Shown: positions 53,261 to 61,584 of the stretch, piece after piece | Layout of the letters: each line of letters opens with the position of its first letter | Numbering within the stretch: the first letter of the stretch is position 1 | Assembly: GCF_020531965.1 (NCBI RefSeq) | Contig: NZ_JAJAWH010000005.1 | Coordinates: 124,001-188,000 of the forward strand | DNA length: 64,000 nt | Direction of reading: 5' to 3' | From: Pseudorhizobium xiangyangii | GTDB taxonomy: Bacteria > Pseudomonadota > Alphaproteobacteria > Rhizobiales > Rhizobiaceae | Translations under genes and position numbers: made by a program | The notes under the pieces: model-generated | What the model saw: only the letters and a program-made list of their open reading frames with translations | Told to the model about the DNA's origin: nothing | The model's database searches: none

Positions 53261-53721
53261 TGCGTTCCCTGGGGTTGGCCCTGGAGTTGGCCCTGGGATT
53301 GGGGCTTCCACTCGGCGAGCGGAAAGATGCGGTCATAGGCCCAGTTGAAGCCGAATGCGTAGAACATGTAGAACAGCGCAAAAGACAGGTCCATCACGAA
53401 CGCCTGCCAGAGCGAGACGCCGAGATACCAGGCAATGAACGGCATGAGCACAACCAGCAGGCCGACCTCGAACAGGATCGCGTGACAGACACGTGCCAAA
53501 CCGCTTTTCTCGGTTGTGCCGGCAGTCCGCTGCAAAAACAGGTCGAACACGTAATTGTAGACGAAATTCCACGCAGTCGCGATGGTGGCACTCACGATGC
53601 CGACCATGCCGATGTCATGCAGTGGCATGTGGAAGACCCACGCCCCGAGCGGTACGACCAACAGGAGGCCGATGATCTCGAAGCTGATGGCGTGACGGAT
53701 ACGGTCGCCAACGATACGCAT
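53257..53721 (-). CDS. PACE family efflux protein (BTP domain)
   Basis: A 154-residue proteobacterial antimicrobial compound efflux (PACE) protein: two tandem bacterial transmembrane pair domains, four helices in all. Motifs: RIRHAISFEIIGLLLVVPLGAWVFHMPLHDIGMVGIVSATIATAWNFVYNYVFD (repeat 1, with the conserved NFVYNYVFD) and VCHAILFEVGLLVVLMPFIAWYLGVSLWQAFVMDLSFALFYMFYAFGFNWAYDRIFP (repeat 2). PACE proteins export chlorhexidine and similar biocides; physiological substrates include short-chain diamines. A Gln/Gly-rich tail (QSQGQLQGQPQGTQ) comes from an imperfect 12-base tandem repeat at about 53267-53300. It leads the operon with the MFS gene. Confidence 0.92.
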   Translation of the reverse strand: MRIVGDRIRHAISFEIIGLLLVVPLGAWVFHMPLHDIGMVGIVSATIATAWNFVYNYVFDLFLQRTAGTTEKSGLARVCHAILFEVGLLVVLMPFIAWYLGVSLWQAFVMDLSFALFYMFYAFGFNWAYDRIFPLAEWKPQSQGQLQGQPQGTQ

Positions 53722-53869
53722 TCTACCTCCAACGTACTCGGGTCGTCCCGAGTGACTTACCCGACAAGGGTGGAGGTCGTCCCCGCTTCACGCGGCCAAC
53801 ATATAAGCCGACCGGGGCGATTGCAATGGACTGCCAGCCCTTCGCAAGCGACGGTCTTTGTGCGGGCCT

Positions 53870-54682
53870 TCATCCCTTCCTTGGATTGGGCCAGTTGTGG
53901 GTCTCATCCGTCGCATCCCGGCACCAGCGATAGAAGGCATCATAAAGCGTCATACCTGCATCCAACTGCTCGATATCATCGTTGAACATGCGGGAAAGAC
54001 CGAGCGACGCCGCGAGGAGACCGGGCACTTCCGGAGCAAGATCTGGCCTTGCGGTATCGGCTCCTCGAACAATTCTTGCCAGATGAAGCATCGGTTCTGT
54101 TTTCAGACCGAATTCCTCGACCATGACGTCGAAGGTGCACAGTTCACCGCGATGGCTCCAATAGACGTCCTCTATGTCGAAAGGCGTCGCATTGAAGCGA
54201 TCTCCAACCAGCGCCACCTCGGTTGCGGGGACGAACAGAAAGACCGCAGTGGGATCGACGAAGCGGCGGATCAGCCAAGGGCAGGCGATACGGTCGATCT
54301 TCGGCCGCGCTCGGGTCACCCAGACCGTGCGGCCTTTGGAGTCCCGAGGAGGAACCTTGTCTGCGGGAACGAGCATTCCCTGACTGTCACGCCAGGCTTC
54401 AAAGCCACCTTCCAGAACCTCGGCTTCTTTTCCCATCGCCCGGAGGTGAGCCGCAACGCCATGACTCAGTTTCTGTCCCTTCTGACAGAAGACGATAGCG
54501 GGACTCGATGTTTCAGGACCCCATTCGGTAACGTTACCAAAGTCCCGGCGGATCGATCCCGGTATCAGCCGGGGATCGCTTCCAAAATCCTCCTTGTTCC
54601 GCACGTCGATGATCGCGGGCTGTTTCGGACTGCCAATAATGCGGGCGAGTTTGTCAGGTGTGATTTCAAGATATGATGGCAT
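53870..54682 (-). CDS. Rhodanese-ChrB fusion (chromate resistance-like protein)
   Basis: A 270-residue protein with two parts. Residues 1-100: a rhodanese domain (AIIDVRNKEDFGSDPRLIPGSIRRDFGN and the active-site loop VFCQKGQKLSHGVAAHL, Cys as nucleophile). Residues ~115-265: the ChrB C-terminal domain (VWVTRARPKIDRIACPWLIRRFVDPTAVFLFVPATE and TFDVMVEEFGLKTEPML). ChrB proteins are usually sensors or helpers next to the ChrA chromate transporter; no chrA is here. The sulfurtransferase might supply sulfane sulfur. It stands alone in a stretch with few genes. Confidence 0.88.
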   Translation of the reverse strand: MPSYLEITPDKLARIIGSPKQPAIIDVRNKEDFGSDPRLIPGSIRRDFGNVTEWGPETSSPAIVFCQKGQKLSHGVAAHLRAMGKEAEVLEGGFEAWRDSQGMLVPADKVPPRDSKGRTVWVTRARPKIDRIACPWLIRRFVDPTAVFLFVPATEVALVGDRFNATPFDIEDVYWSHRGELCTFDVMVEEFGLKTEPMLHLARIVRGADTARPDLAPEVPGLLAASLGLSRMFNDDIEQLDAGMTLYDAFYRWCRDATDETHNWPNPRKG

Positions 54683-55053
54683 GACGCGTCCCTCCGTTTG
54701 CTCGGGTTCAAAGGACGCGATTCTTCGGCCGGAGCCTCGTGGGGTGATCGCAACCCCATAGCCACAGTTTTTGCCTCAGCCATCATGTTGTCAAGCGCCT
54801 GAAGAGCAGGCCTGTGCCTTGTCACGCCAGCATTGCTTCCGCCGCCATCCCAAGCGAAGACAACACTAGCCAAGGGTTCTCGATAAGTATTCCGGGAGCC
54901 TTGACCACATGCTAGGTCTTGTCGGCAATCGGCACGGGGCTGCGAAGGACTCGCATATGCCTCACCGCCTCCCCGGCCCTTCGCTTGGGCTCAGGGCGTT
55001 CGACGCTCAAAACGCTCCACTGGAGCGTTTTGCCGGGCTGTGCCCGTCGCATC
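54683..55053. other. Intergenic region with palindrome
   Basis: No gene supported. It holds a perfect palindrome with 12-base arms CAAAACGCTCCA (55008-55019) and TGGAGCGTTTTG (55021-55032) around one C. It lies 22 bases beyond the fpr stop (which is at 55054-55056 on the minus strand) and could act as its terminator. The rest is plain. Confidence 0.5.
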
Positions 55054-55881
55054 TCACCCAACGAACGCCCGTTCGATGACGAATTCGGCCGGCTTGCTGT
55101 TGGCACCTTCGGTCAGGCCGGCATTCTCGAGCCGTTCCTTGGTGTCCTTCAGCATCGCCGTGGAGCCGCAGATCATGCCGCGGTCCACCGCCGGGTCGAG
55201 CGGCGGCACGCCGAGATCGGCAAACAGCTTGCCGTTGTCGATCAGGTCGGTGATGCGGCCCTGGTAGGCGTATTCCTCGCGGGTGACGGTCGGATAATGC
55301 TTCAGCTTGTCCCCGACGATCTCGGCCAGGAACTCGTGGTTCCTGATCTCTTCCATCAGGTCGAAGCCGTATTTCAGCTCGGCGATCTCACGGCAGGTAT
55401 GGGTGAGGATGACCTCGTCGAACTTCTCGTAGGTCTCCGGGTCGCGGATCAGGCTGGCAAAGGGCGCAATGCCCGTGCCGGTCGAAAACATGTAGAGGCG
55501 CTTGCCCGGGGTCAGCGCATCAAGCACCAGCGTTCCGGTCGGCTTCTTGCGCATCAGCACCGTGTCGCCGGGCTTTATCTTCTGCAGGTGCGAGGTGAGC
55601 GGCCCGTCCGGCACCTTGATCGAGAAGAATTCCAGTTCCTCGTCCCAGGACGGGCTGGCGATCGAATAGGCGCGGTAGACCGGCTTGTCGCCGACCATCA
55701 GGCCGATCATCGCGAACTCGCCGGAGCGAAAGCGGAAGCCTGCCGGCCGCGTCATGCGAAAGCGGAACATGTGGTCGGTGTAATGCTCAACGGCAAGCAC
55801 CGTCTCGGCATAAACACCGTCCGGCACCTTTGCCGCGGCTGGCTGGGCAACGAATTCGTCCGTCTTTGCTGGAGCGTTCAT
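55054..55881 (-). CDS. fpr: Ferredoxin--NADP reductase
   Basis: A 275-residue flavoprotein of the plant-type FNR superfamily, bacterial subclass (Fpr), that exchanges electrons between NADPH and ferredoxin or flavodoxin. FAD motif YRAYSIASPSWDEELEFFSIKV, GPLTSHLQKIKPGDTVLM and the NADP part MFSTGTGIAPFASLIRDPETYEKFDEVILTHTCRE are typical; the C-terminus reads FVIERAFVG, with the terminal residues that stack on the flavin. The start at 55881 (MNAPAKTDEFV) is likely though no clear ribosome site precedes it. It follows DUF934 by 133 bases on the same strand and may power the adjacent sulfite reductase. Confidence 0.95.
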   Translation of the reverse strand: MNAPAKTDEFVAQPAAAKVPDGVYAETVLAVEHYTDHMFRFRMTRPAGFRFRSGEFAMIGLMVGDKPVYRAYSIASPSWDEELEFFSIKVPDGPLTSHLQKIKPGDTVLMRKKPTGTLVLDALTPGKRLYMFSTGTGIAPFASLIRDPETYEKFDEVILTHTCREIAELKYGFDLMEEIRNHEFLAEIVGDKLKHYPTVTREEYAYQGRITDLIDNGKLFADLGVPPLDPAVDRGMICGSTAMLKDTKERLENAGLTEGANSKPAEFVIERAFVG

Positions 55882-56014
55882 GCTGGTCGCGTCTCGCTTG
55901 ATCCTGGTGTCTGCTGGAGCGAAATATACTATCCGCTCCCGCATTTGAAGGCATCCGCGTTCTTATGCCGCGGATCGCCCAGAAAATATGTGCAGGGAAC
56001 TCCGCTTTTATCCG

Positions 56015-56524
56015 TCAGGAAGCGACGGTGCGGCGGCGCCAGCTATAGGCAGGCCCCTCATCCGCAGGCCGGGCGGTAGGCTGGTAGTGGACGGCGATCC
56101 CCGGCAGCCGGCCTTCCGAGAGCCTGCGGAGCGCGGTCTCATTGGTGACGGCAAAGCTGTCCACCCCGACCCGCAGCATCAGCGGAATCTGGTCGATCAG
56201 CACGTCGCCGACGGCGCGCAACTCGTTCTTGTAGGCCAGCCGGTCGCGCAACAGCGAGGCATGACTGAAGGCCCGGCCGTCGTTGAATGCCGGGAATTCC
56301 ACCGCCACGATCTCGAGGCGATAGAGATAGGGTTCGAGACGCCGCACGTCGTCGCCCGGCTTGATCAGCACGCCCAGCCCGACATCGTTGCTGGCATCCG
56401 CCTTCTCGATCAGCGCGTCGAGCGACAGAAGCAGCTTCTGCTCGCCGGTTGCCTGGTTCTCCTCGGTCTCGATCACCCACGGATCGTTCTCGACGAAACC
56501 GGTTTCTCTCCAGATCTTGGTCAT
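56015..56524 (-). CDS. DUF934 family protein
   Basis: A 169-residue protein of the DUF934 family that sits beside sulfite reductase genes in Proteobacteria. Key stretches are LLLSLDALIEKADASNDVGLGVLIKPGDDVRRLEPYLYRLEIVAVEFPAFNDGRAFSHASLLRDRLAYKNELRAVGDVLIDQIPLMLRVGVDSFAV, the region conserved in the family. It is thought to help sulfite reduction (some homologs are called CysX-like) but the molecular role is not settled. GAAGGGATAGCTGAA precedes the ATG. It is 13 bases from the cysI stop. Confidence 0.9.
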   Translation of the reverse strand: MTKIWRETGFVENDPWVIETEENQATGEQKLLLSLDALIEKADASNDVGLGVLIKPGDDVRRLEPYLYRLEIVAVEFPAFNDGRAFSHASLLRDRLAYKNELRAVGDVLIDQIPLMLRVGVDSFAVTNETALRRLSEGRLPGIAVHYQPTARPADEGPAYSWRRRTVAS

Positions 56525-56537
56525 TTCAGCTATCCCT

Positions 56538-58208
56538 TCAGGCCGCTTCCGCCGCCGAACCGTAGAGCGCATCCTTGAAAGGCTGCGGTCCGACGCGGCG
56601 ATAGGCATCGAGGAAGATCTCCTCCTTCGACAGGCGAAGGCCAAGATAGGTATCGACGATGGTCTCGATGGCATCCGTCACCTTGGACGGCTCGAAGCCG
56701 CGGCCGATGATCTCGCCGATCGATGTGTTCTCGTCGGCTGAACCACCCAGAGTGATCTGGTAGAGCTCGGCACCCTTCTTCTCCACACCCAGCAGGCCGA
56801 TATGGCCGACATGGTGGTGGCCGCAGGCGTTGATGCAGCCGGAGATCTTGATCTTCAGCTCGCCGATCTCCGCCTGACGCTCCGGATCGCCGAAGCGGGT
56901 CGAGATTTCCTGCGCCACAGGGATCGAACGGGCGTTCGCCAAGGCGCAGTAGTCGAGCCCGGGACAGGCAATCATGTCGGTGATAAGGCCTGCGTTGGCG
57001 GTCTCGAGGCCCTGCACCACCAGCGCCCGGTAGACCGGCTCAAGGTCAGCCAGCGCCACATGCGGCAGCACGACGTTCTGCTCGTGGCTGATGCGGATCT
57101 CGTCGAAGGCATATTCCTCGGCGATGTCGGCGATCGCGTCCATCTGCTCGTCGTTGGCATCGCCGGGAATACCGCCGATAGGCTTGAGCGAGATCGTCAC
57201 CATGCCATAATCGGGATGCTTGTGCGGCTGGACGTTCTGGTCCACCCACCGGGCGAAGCCGGCATCCTGCTTCTTCCAGCCGGCAAGCTGCGCCCAGCCC
57301 TCGGCCCGTTCCGGCAGCGTCGGCGGGGCGAAGTAGCGAGCAATCGCCTGGATGTCGGCATCAGGAAGCCTGAGCTCTGTACCTTTCAGGTGGCCGAATT
57401 CTTCCTCCACCTGGCGCGTCAGTTCCTCGACGCCCGTCTCGTGCACGAGGATCTTGATGCGCGCCTTGTACTTGTTGTCGCGCCGGCCATGGAGGTTGTA
57501 CACGCGGATGATCGCGGTCGTGTAGGACAGGAGATCCTCTTCCGGCAAAAAGTCGCGGATCTTCTTGGCGACCAGCGGCGTACGTCCCTGCCCGCCACCG
57601 ACATAGACCGCAAAGCCCAGTTCACCCTTGTCGTTCTTCTTCAGGTGCAGGCCGATGTCGTGCACCTGGATCGCGGCGCGGTCGCGCTCAGCACCGGTGA
57701 CGGCGATCTTGAACTTTCTGGGCAGGAAGGAGAATTCCGGGTGGACCGACGACCACTGGCGCAGGATTTCGGCATAGGGCCGCGGATCGGCAACCTCGTC
57801 GGCGGCAGCGCCGGCGAAATGGTCTGCAGTCACGTTTCTAATGCAGTTGCCGGAAGTCTGCAGCGCGTGCATTTCGACGCTGGCAAGCTCGGCAAGAATG
57901 TCCGGGGTGTCCGACAGCTTTGGCCAGTTGTACTGGATGTTCTGGCGCGTCGTGAAATGGCCGTAGCCGCGGTCGTACTTGCGACCGATATGGGCCAGCA
58001 TCCGCATCTGCTTCGAATTCAGCGTGCCGTAGGGAATGGCCACACGCAGCATGTAGGCATGCAGTTGCAGGTAGACGCCATTCATCAAACGCAGCGGCTT
58101 GAAGGCGTCTTCCGCCAGTTCGCCGGAAAGGCGACGCTCCACCTGATCGCGGAACTGCTCCACGCGGCCATGAACAAAAGCGTGGTCGAATTCGTCGTAA
58201 CGGTACAT
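56538..58208 (-). CDS. cysI: Sulfite/nitrite reductase hemoprotein (CysI type)
   Basis: A 556-residue siroheme-[4Fe-4S] reductase. The cysteine ligand set is intact: C-x5-C in ACPGLDYCALANARS and C-x3-C in SGCINACGHHHVGHIG, with RYDRGYGHFTTRQNIQYNW and TSGNCIRNVTADHFAG earlier. In rhizobia this form reduces sulfite to sulfide for cysteine synthesis, with ferredoxin or NADPH-linked donors. The start at 58208 (MYRYDEFDHAF) follows GAGGAAG. It is in the run cysG-DUF2849-cysI-DUF934, and siroheme comes from cysG two genes upstream. Confidence 0.94.
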   Translation of the reverse strand: MYRYDEFDHAFVHGRVEQFRDQVERRLSGELAEDAFKPLRLMNGVYLQLHAYMLRVAIPYGTLNSKQMRMLAHIGRKYDRGYGHFTTRQNIQYNWPKLSDTPDILAELASVEMHALQTSGNCIRNVTADHFAGAAADEVADPRPYAEILRQWSSVHPEFSFLPRKFKIAVTGAERDRAAIQVHDIGLHLKKNDKGELGFAVYVGGGQGRTPLVAKKIRDFLPEEDLLSYTTAIIRVYNLHGRRDNKYKARIKILVHETGVEELTRQVEEEFGHLKGTELRLPDADIQAIARYFAPPTLPERAEGWAQLAGWKKQDAGFARWVDQNVQPHKHPDYGMVTISLKPIGGIPGDANDEQMDAIADIAEEYAFDEIRISHEQNVVLPHVALADLEPVYRALVVQGLETANAGLITDMIACPGLDYCALANARSIPVAQEISTRFGDPERQAEIGELKIKISGCINACGHHHVGHIGLLGVEKKGAELYQITLGGSADENTSIGEIIGRGFEPSKVTDAIETIVDTYLGLRLSKEEIFLDAYRRVGPQPFKDALYGSAAEAA

Positions 58209-58215
58209 GACTTCC

Positions 58216-58530
58216 TCAGACTGCGATAAAGGCTGCGTCGGCCGGGCGGTAACCGGTCGCATATTCCATGGTCGGGCCGGCGGCGCGAATACGCTCGCGC
58301 AGACGGATCGGCCATAGCTGGCCGTTGATTTCCTGCACATCGACAACAGCAACGTCAACCACGCGGTTGGCGGCGAAATCGCGCTTGCCGATCGCTTCGA
58401 GCGCAGCGACGGCTTCTGGATGGCGAGCGACCAGCGCATCCTGCAGGCGTTCCGTCCATTCGCCATTGGCGTTCAGCCAGACGGCGATGCCGTCGCCCAG
58501 GCGGTTGGCGGTCAAAACCTTGTCTGTCAT
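58216..58530 (-). CDS. DUF2849 family protein
   Basis: A 104-residue protein with the DUF2849 pattern: MTDKVLTANRLGDGIAVWLNANGEWTERLQDALVARHPEAVAALEAIGKRDFAANRVVDVAVVDVQEINGQLWPIRLRERIRAAGP. The family is found beside sulfite reductase in Alphaproteobacteria; no biochemical role is established to my knowledge. Its ATG overlaps the cysG stop (58527-58530), and cysI begins 7 bases later. It may be a small accessory or cofactor-loading factor for CysI. Confidence 0.9.
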   Translation of the reverse strand: MTDKVLTANRLGDGIAVWLNANGEWTERLQDALVARHPEAVAALEAIGKRDFAANRVVDVAVVDVQEINGQLWPIRLRERIRAAGPTMEYATGYRPADAAFIAV

Positions 58531-59966
58531 CTTTCGGTTCCCACTTCCTCGCGAGCTGCTACCACCGTCCATGCGGAGAGCGGCTCGGATCGTTCGAAAT
58601 TCGCACCGGCGACGGCCTCGCCGATGATTACCATAACCGGACCGGCAAGGTCTTCCCTCGCCTCAAGATCCGGCAACTCCTTCAAAACGCCGTGAAAAAG
58701 CCGGCGGTCATCGCGGCTGGCATTCTCCACGACGGCAACCGTCGTATCCGGCGAAAGCCCGGCATTCATCAGCCGGCCTGCGACGGAGGCGGCAACCGTG
58801 CGACCCATATAGACGGCAATGGTCGCGCCGGAAACCGCAAGGCTCGCCCAGTCGGGCAGCACGTCGCCGGTCAGGTCGTGGCCAGTGGTAAAGATCAGCG
58901 ACGAGGCGACGCCACGGAGCGTCAGCGGCAGGTCGAAATCGGCAGCAGCGGCAAAGGCCGAGGTGATGCCGGACACTATCTCGTAGGAAATGCCGGCTTC
59001 CCGGAGTGCCGCCATCTCCTCGCCGGCGCGGCCGTACACCAGCGGATCGCCCGATTTCAGGCGCACGACGCGCTTGCCGTCACGGCCCAGCCGGACGAGC
59101 AGACGATTGATCTCGTCCTGCGACTTCGAATGGCAGTTCTTGCGCTTGCCGACCGACAGACGTTCGGCATCGCGGCGGCCCATATCGACGATCGCCTGGG
59201 GCACGAGCGCATCATAGACGATCACGTCGGCCTCCATCAGCACCCGCTGGGCGCGCAGCGTCAGCAGGTCTTCCGCACCCGGACCGGCGCCGACCAGCCA
59301 GACATGGCCTTCGACGAGACAGGAGGAAGAAAGCAGCACGTTGGCGGCCCGACGCGCACCTGACTGGTCGCCGGCATCGATGCTATCGGAAACGGCGCCC
59401 GTAAAGAACCGGCGCCAGAAGACCCGGCGGGACACACCTTTCGGCAAAAGGTTCTCGGCAGCATCGCGATACTCGACAGCGAGTGAAGCCAGACGTCCAA
59501 GCGAAGGCGACAGCATCTGGTCGATACGCGCACGGATCATCTGCGCCAGAACCGGGCCTGCACCTTCGGTGCCGATCGCGACCGCGACCGGTGCCCGATT
59601 GACGAGAGCCGGCGTGAGAAAATCGCAGAACTCCGGCTGATCGACGGCATTGGCGGGGATCTTGAGGTCGCGAGCGGCCCGCACGATGGCCTGATCCTCG
59701 ACAGCATCGCCGGTGGCCGCAAAGACCAGTGCCGCACCTTCCAATTGCTCGACCGAAAAGCCGCCATCGACAATCTCGATGGCATTCGAAGCGAGGAAGT
59801 GACGATAGTCTGGCGCCGGGTCGCCGGCATAGGCAACGATCCGCGCGTCCGTATTGCACAGAAGACGAGTCTTCGCATAGGCTTCATCGCCATTGCCAAA
59901 GACGGCCACCTTCCTGCTGCTGACGCGGAAGAAAATCGGAAATGTTGTCAATCGATTACTGGACAT
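58527..59966 (-). CDS. cysG: Siroheme synthase CysG (multifunctional)
   Basis: A 479-residue fusion. N-terminal precorrin-2 dehydrogenase/sirohydrochlorin ferrochelatase part: FPIFFRVSSRKVAVFGNGDEAYAKTRLL (NAD-binding) and on to about residue 210. C-terminal uroporphyrinogen-III C-methyltransferase: VWLVGAGPGAEDLLTLRAQRVLMEADVIVYDALV and VRLKSGDPLVYGRAGEEMAALREAGI, closing with the SAM site VSGITSAFAAAADFDLPLTLRGVASS. It makes siroheme for CysI in the same operon. An inverted repeat (CCCAATC at 59975, GATTGGG at 60001) lies upstream. Confidence 0.95.
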   Translation of the reverse strand: MSSNRLTTFPIFFRVSSRKVAVFGNGDEAYAKTRLLCNTDARIVAYAGDPAPDYRHFLASNAIEIVDGGFSVEQLEGAALVFAATGDAVEDQAIVRAARDLKIPANAVDQPEFCDFLTPALVNRAPVAVAIGTEGAGPVLAQMIRARIDQMLSPSLGRLASLAVEYRDAAENLLPKGVSRRVFWRRFFTGAVSDSIDAGDQSGARRAANVLLSSSCLVEGHVWLVGAGPGAEDLLTLRAQRVLMEADVIVYDALVPQAIVDMGRRDAERLSVGKRKNCHSKSQDEINRLLVRLGRDGKRVVRLKSGDPLVYGRAGEEMAALREAGISYEIVSGITSAFAAAADFDLPLTLRGVASSLIFTTGHDLTGDVLPDWASLAVSGATIAVYMGRTVAASVAGRLMNAGLSPDTTVAVVENASRDDRRLFHGVLKELPDLEAREDLAGPVMVIIGEAVAGANFERSEPLSAWTVVAAREEVGTER

Positions 59967-60156
59967 GCGGATTACCCAATCTCAGCTGCTCAATATCACC
60001 GATTGGGCTTAAAAACAGAAGAAACCGTTGTGCGACTTGGCTTGGAGCAGAACATTTCTATTCTCGCTCACCGGGTTTCTTGAGTAAAAGCCACCGAAGA
60101 CCAACCGTTGCCGTCTATGCGATTCTACGCGGCGGCGCTGGAACAGGACCGATCGA

Positions 60157-60735
60157 ATGAGCCTTGCCGCCCGCCTTCTCAACGTCATCGAACATGACAT
60201 CCTGCCCCTGACCGAAGCTGGTGTCGCAGCGGGGAACAAGGTGTTCGGTGCCGCTATCCTCAGAAAATCGGATCTGTCCCTGGTCGTCGCCGAGACGAAC
60301 AACGAGTTGGAAAACCCGCTCTGGCACGGCGAGGTGCATACGTTGAAGCGCTTCTACGAGATGGGCGAGAAGCCCGACACCAAGGACCTGATCTTCCTCT
60401 CGACGCACGAACCATGCACCATGTGCATGTCGGCGATCACCTGGGCCGGGTTCGACAATTTCTACTATTTCTTCAGCCACGAAGACAGCCGCGACGCCTT
60501 CGCGATCCCGCATGACTTGAAGATCCTCAAGGACGTCTTCGGGCTCGAACCGGGCGGATACCGCCGGCAGAACGGCTTCTGGCATTCCCATGCGCTTGCC
60601 GATCTCGTTGAGGGCGACGAGGATCCGGAGCGCACGGCGCTTCGGGAGCAATCGGCACGAATCCGGGCCGTCTACGATCGGCTGTCCGATGCCTATCAAT
60701 CCGGCAAGGGCGACAACGCCATCCCGCTCAGCTGA
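60157..60735 (+). CDS. Nucleoside/nucleobase deaminase (cytidine deaminase fold)
   Basis: A 192-residue zinc-dependent deaminase. Zinc motifs: NPLWHGEVHTLKRF (H-x-E) and HEPCTMCMSAITWAGF (PCxxC), so the active site is intact. It is longer than TadA and lacks clear tRNA features; relation to guanine or cytosine deaminases is possible but the substrate is unassigned. AGGA lies before the ATG. It is followed after 15 bases by mazG, likely an operon of nucleotide housekeeping. Confidence 0.88.
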   Translation: MSLAARLLNVIEHDILPLTEAGVAAGNKVFGAAILRKSDLSLVVAETNNELENPLWHGEVHTLKRFYEMGEKPDTKDLIFLSTHEPCTMCMSAITWAGFDNFYYFFSHEDSRDAFAIPHDLKILKDVFGLEPGGYRRQNGFWHSHALADLVEGDEDPERTALREQSARIRAVYDRLSDAYQSGKGDNAIPLS

Positions 60736-60750
60736 CCAAGCAGGAAACCC

Positions 60751-61584
60751 ATGGAAGCCTCTAGAGACATTTCGCGCCTGATCGAGATCATGGCGGCGCT
60801 GCGGGACCCTGTGACGGGGTGCCCCTGGGACACCCAGCAGAATTTCGCGTCCATCAAGCCCTATACGATCGAGGAAGCCTATGAAGTGGCCGACGCGATC
60901 GAACGGAACGATCTAGACGATCTTTGCGAAGAACTGGGCGACCTCCTGCTGCAGGTCGTCTTTCACGCCCGCATGGCAGAGGAAGCCGGCGAATTCTCCT
61001 TCGGCGATGTCGTCCACGCGGTGACCCACAAGATGATCCGCCGCCACCCGCATGTCTTTGCCGTGTCGGAGGCCTCGACACCGGGTGCCGTCAAGATGCA
61101 GTGGGACGAGATCAAGGCGCAAGAAAAGCTTGAGCGGGCGGAACGCCGGGCAAACCGGGGAATTACCGAGGATTTCGGCGACGGCTTTCTCGGCACCGTG
61201 CATCGAAGCCAACCGGCGCTGACCGAAGCCCAGAAGCTGCAGCAAAGAGCAGCCAAAGTGGGGTTCGACTGGTCGGAGGCCGAGCCAATCCTCGACAAGA
61301 TCGAGGAAGAAGTCGGCGAGTTGCGCGAAGCATTGCGCAGCGGACAGCAGGCCAAGGTAGCCGACGAACTCGGCGACCTGATCTTCGCGCTCGTCAACAT
61401 CGGCCGGCATGTGGATGCCGACCCGGAAGACGCGCTGCGCGGCACGAACACGAAGTTTCGGCGCAGGTTCAGCCATATCGAGACGGAACTTCAGAAATCG
61501 GGTGAAACCCTGGAGGCCGCAACGCTGGAACAGATGGAAGATCTCTGGCAGGCGGCAAAGGCTATCGAGCGGTTGGTGACGTGA
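60751..61584 (+). CDS. mazG: Nucleoside triphosphate pyrophosphohydrolase MazG
   Basis: A 277-residue enzyme that hydrolyses NTPs to NMP and pyrophosphate, removing damaged or surplus nucleotides. Two MazG domains: N-terminal (CPWDTQQNFASIKPYTIEEAYEVADAIERNDLDDLCEELGDLLLQVVFHARMA, with EExxE...EExxD metal ligands) and C-terminal (FDWSEAEPILDKIEEEVGELREALRSGQQAKVADELGDLIFALVNIGRHVDADPE). Length fits. It ends on TGA overlapping the GTG start of the next gene (GTGA at 61581-61584). Confidence 0.95.
   Translation: MEASRDISRLIEIMAALRDPVTGCPWDTQQNFASIKPYTIEEAYEVADAIERNDLDDLCEELGDLLLQVVFHARMAEEAGEFSFGDVVHAVTHKMIRRHPHVFAVSEASTPGAVKMQWDEIKAQEKLERAERRANRGITEDFGDGFLGTVHRSQPALTEAQKLQQRAAKVGFDWSEAEPILDKIEEEVGELREALRSGQQAKVADELGDLIFALVNIGRHVDADPEDALRGTNTKFRRRFSHIETELQKSGETLEAATLEQMEDLWQAAKAIERLVT

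Noticed and set aside
53000-55053. Possible genomic island around the MFS, PACE and ChrB genes
   Set aside because: No tRNA boundary, integrase, IS or direct repeats; base composition appears similar to neighbours by eye.
59975-60007. Inverted repeat CCCAATC/GATTGGG before cysG as a regulator site
   Set aside because: Short arms and no known regulator consensus match; kept only as a note in the cysG entry.
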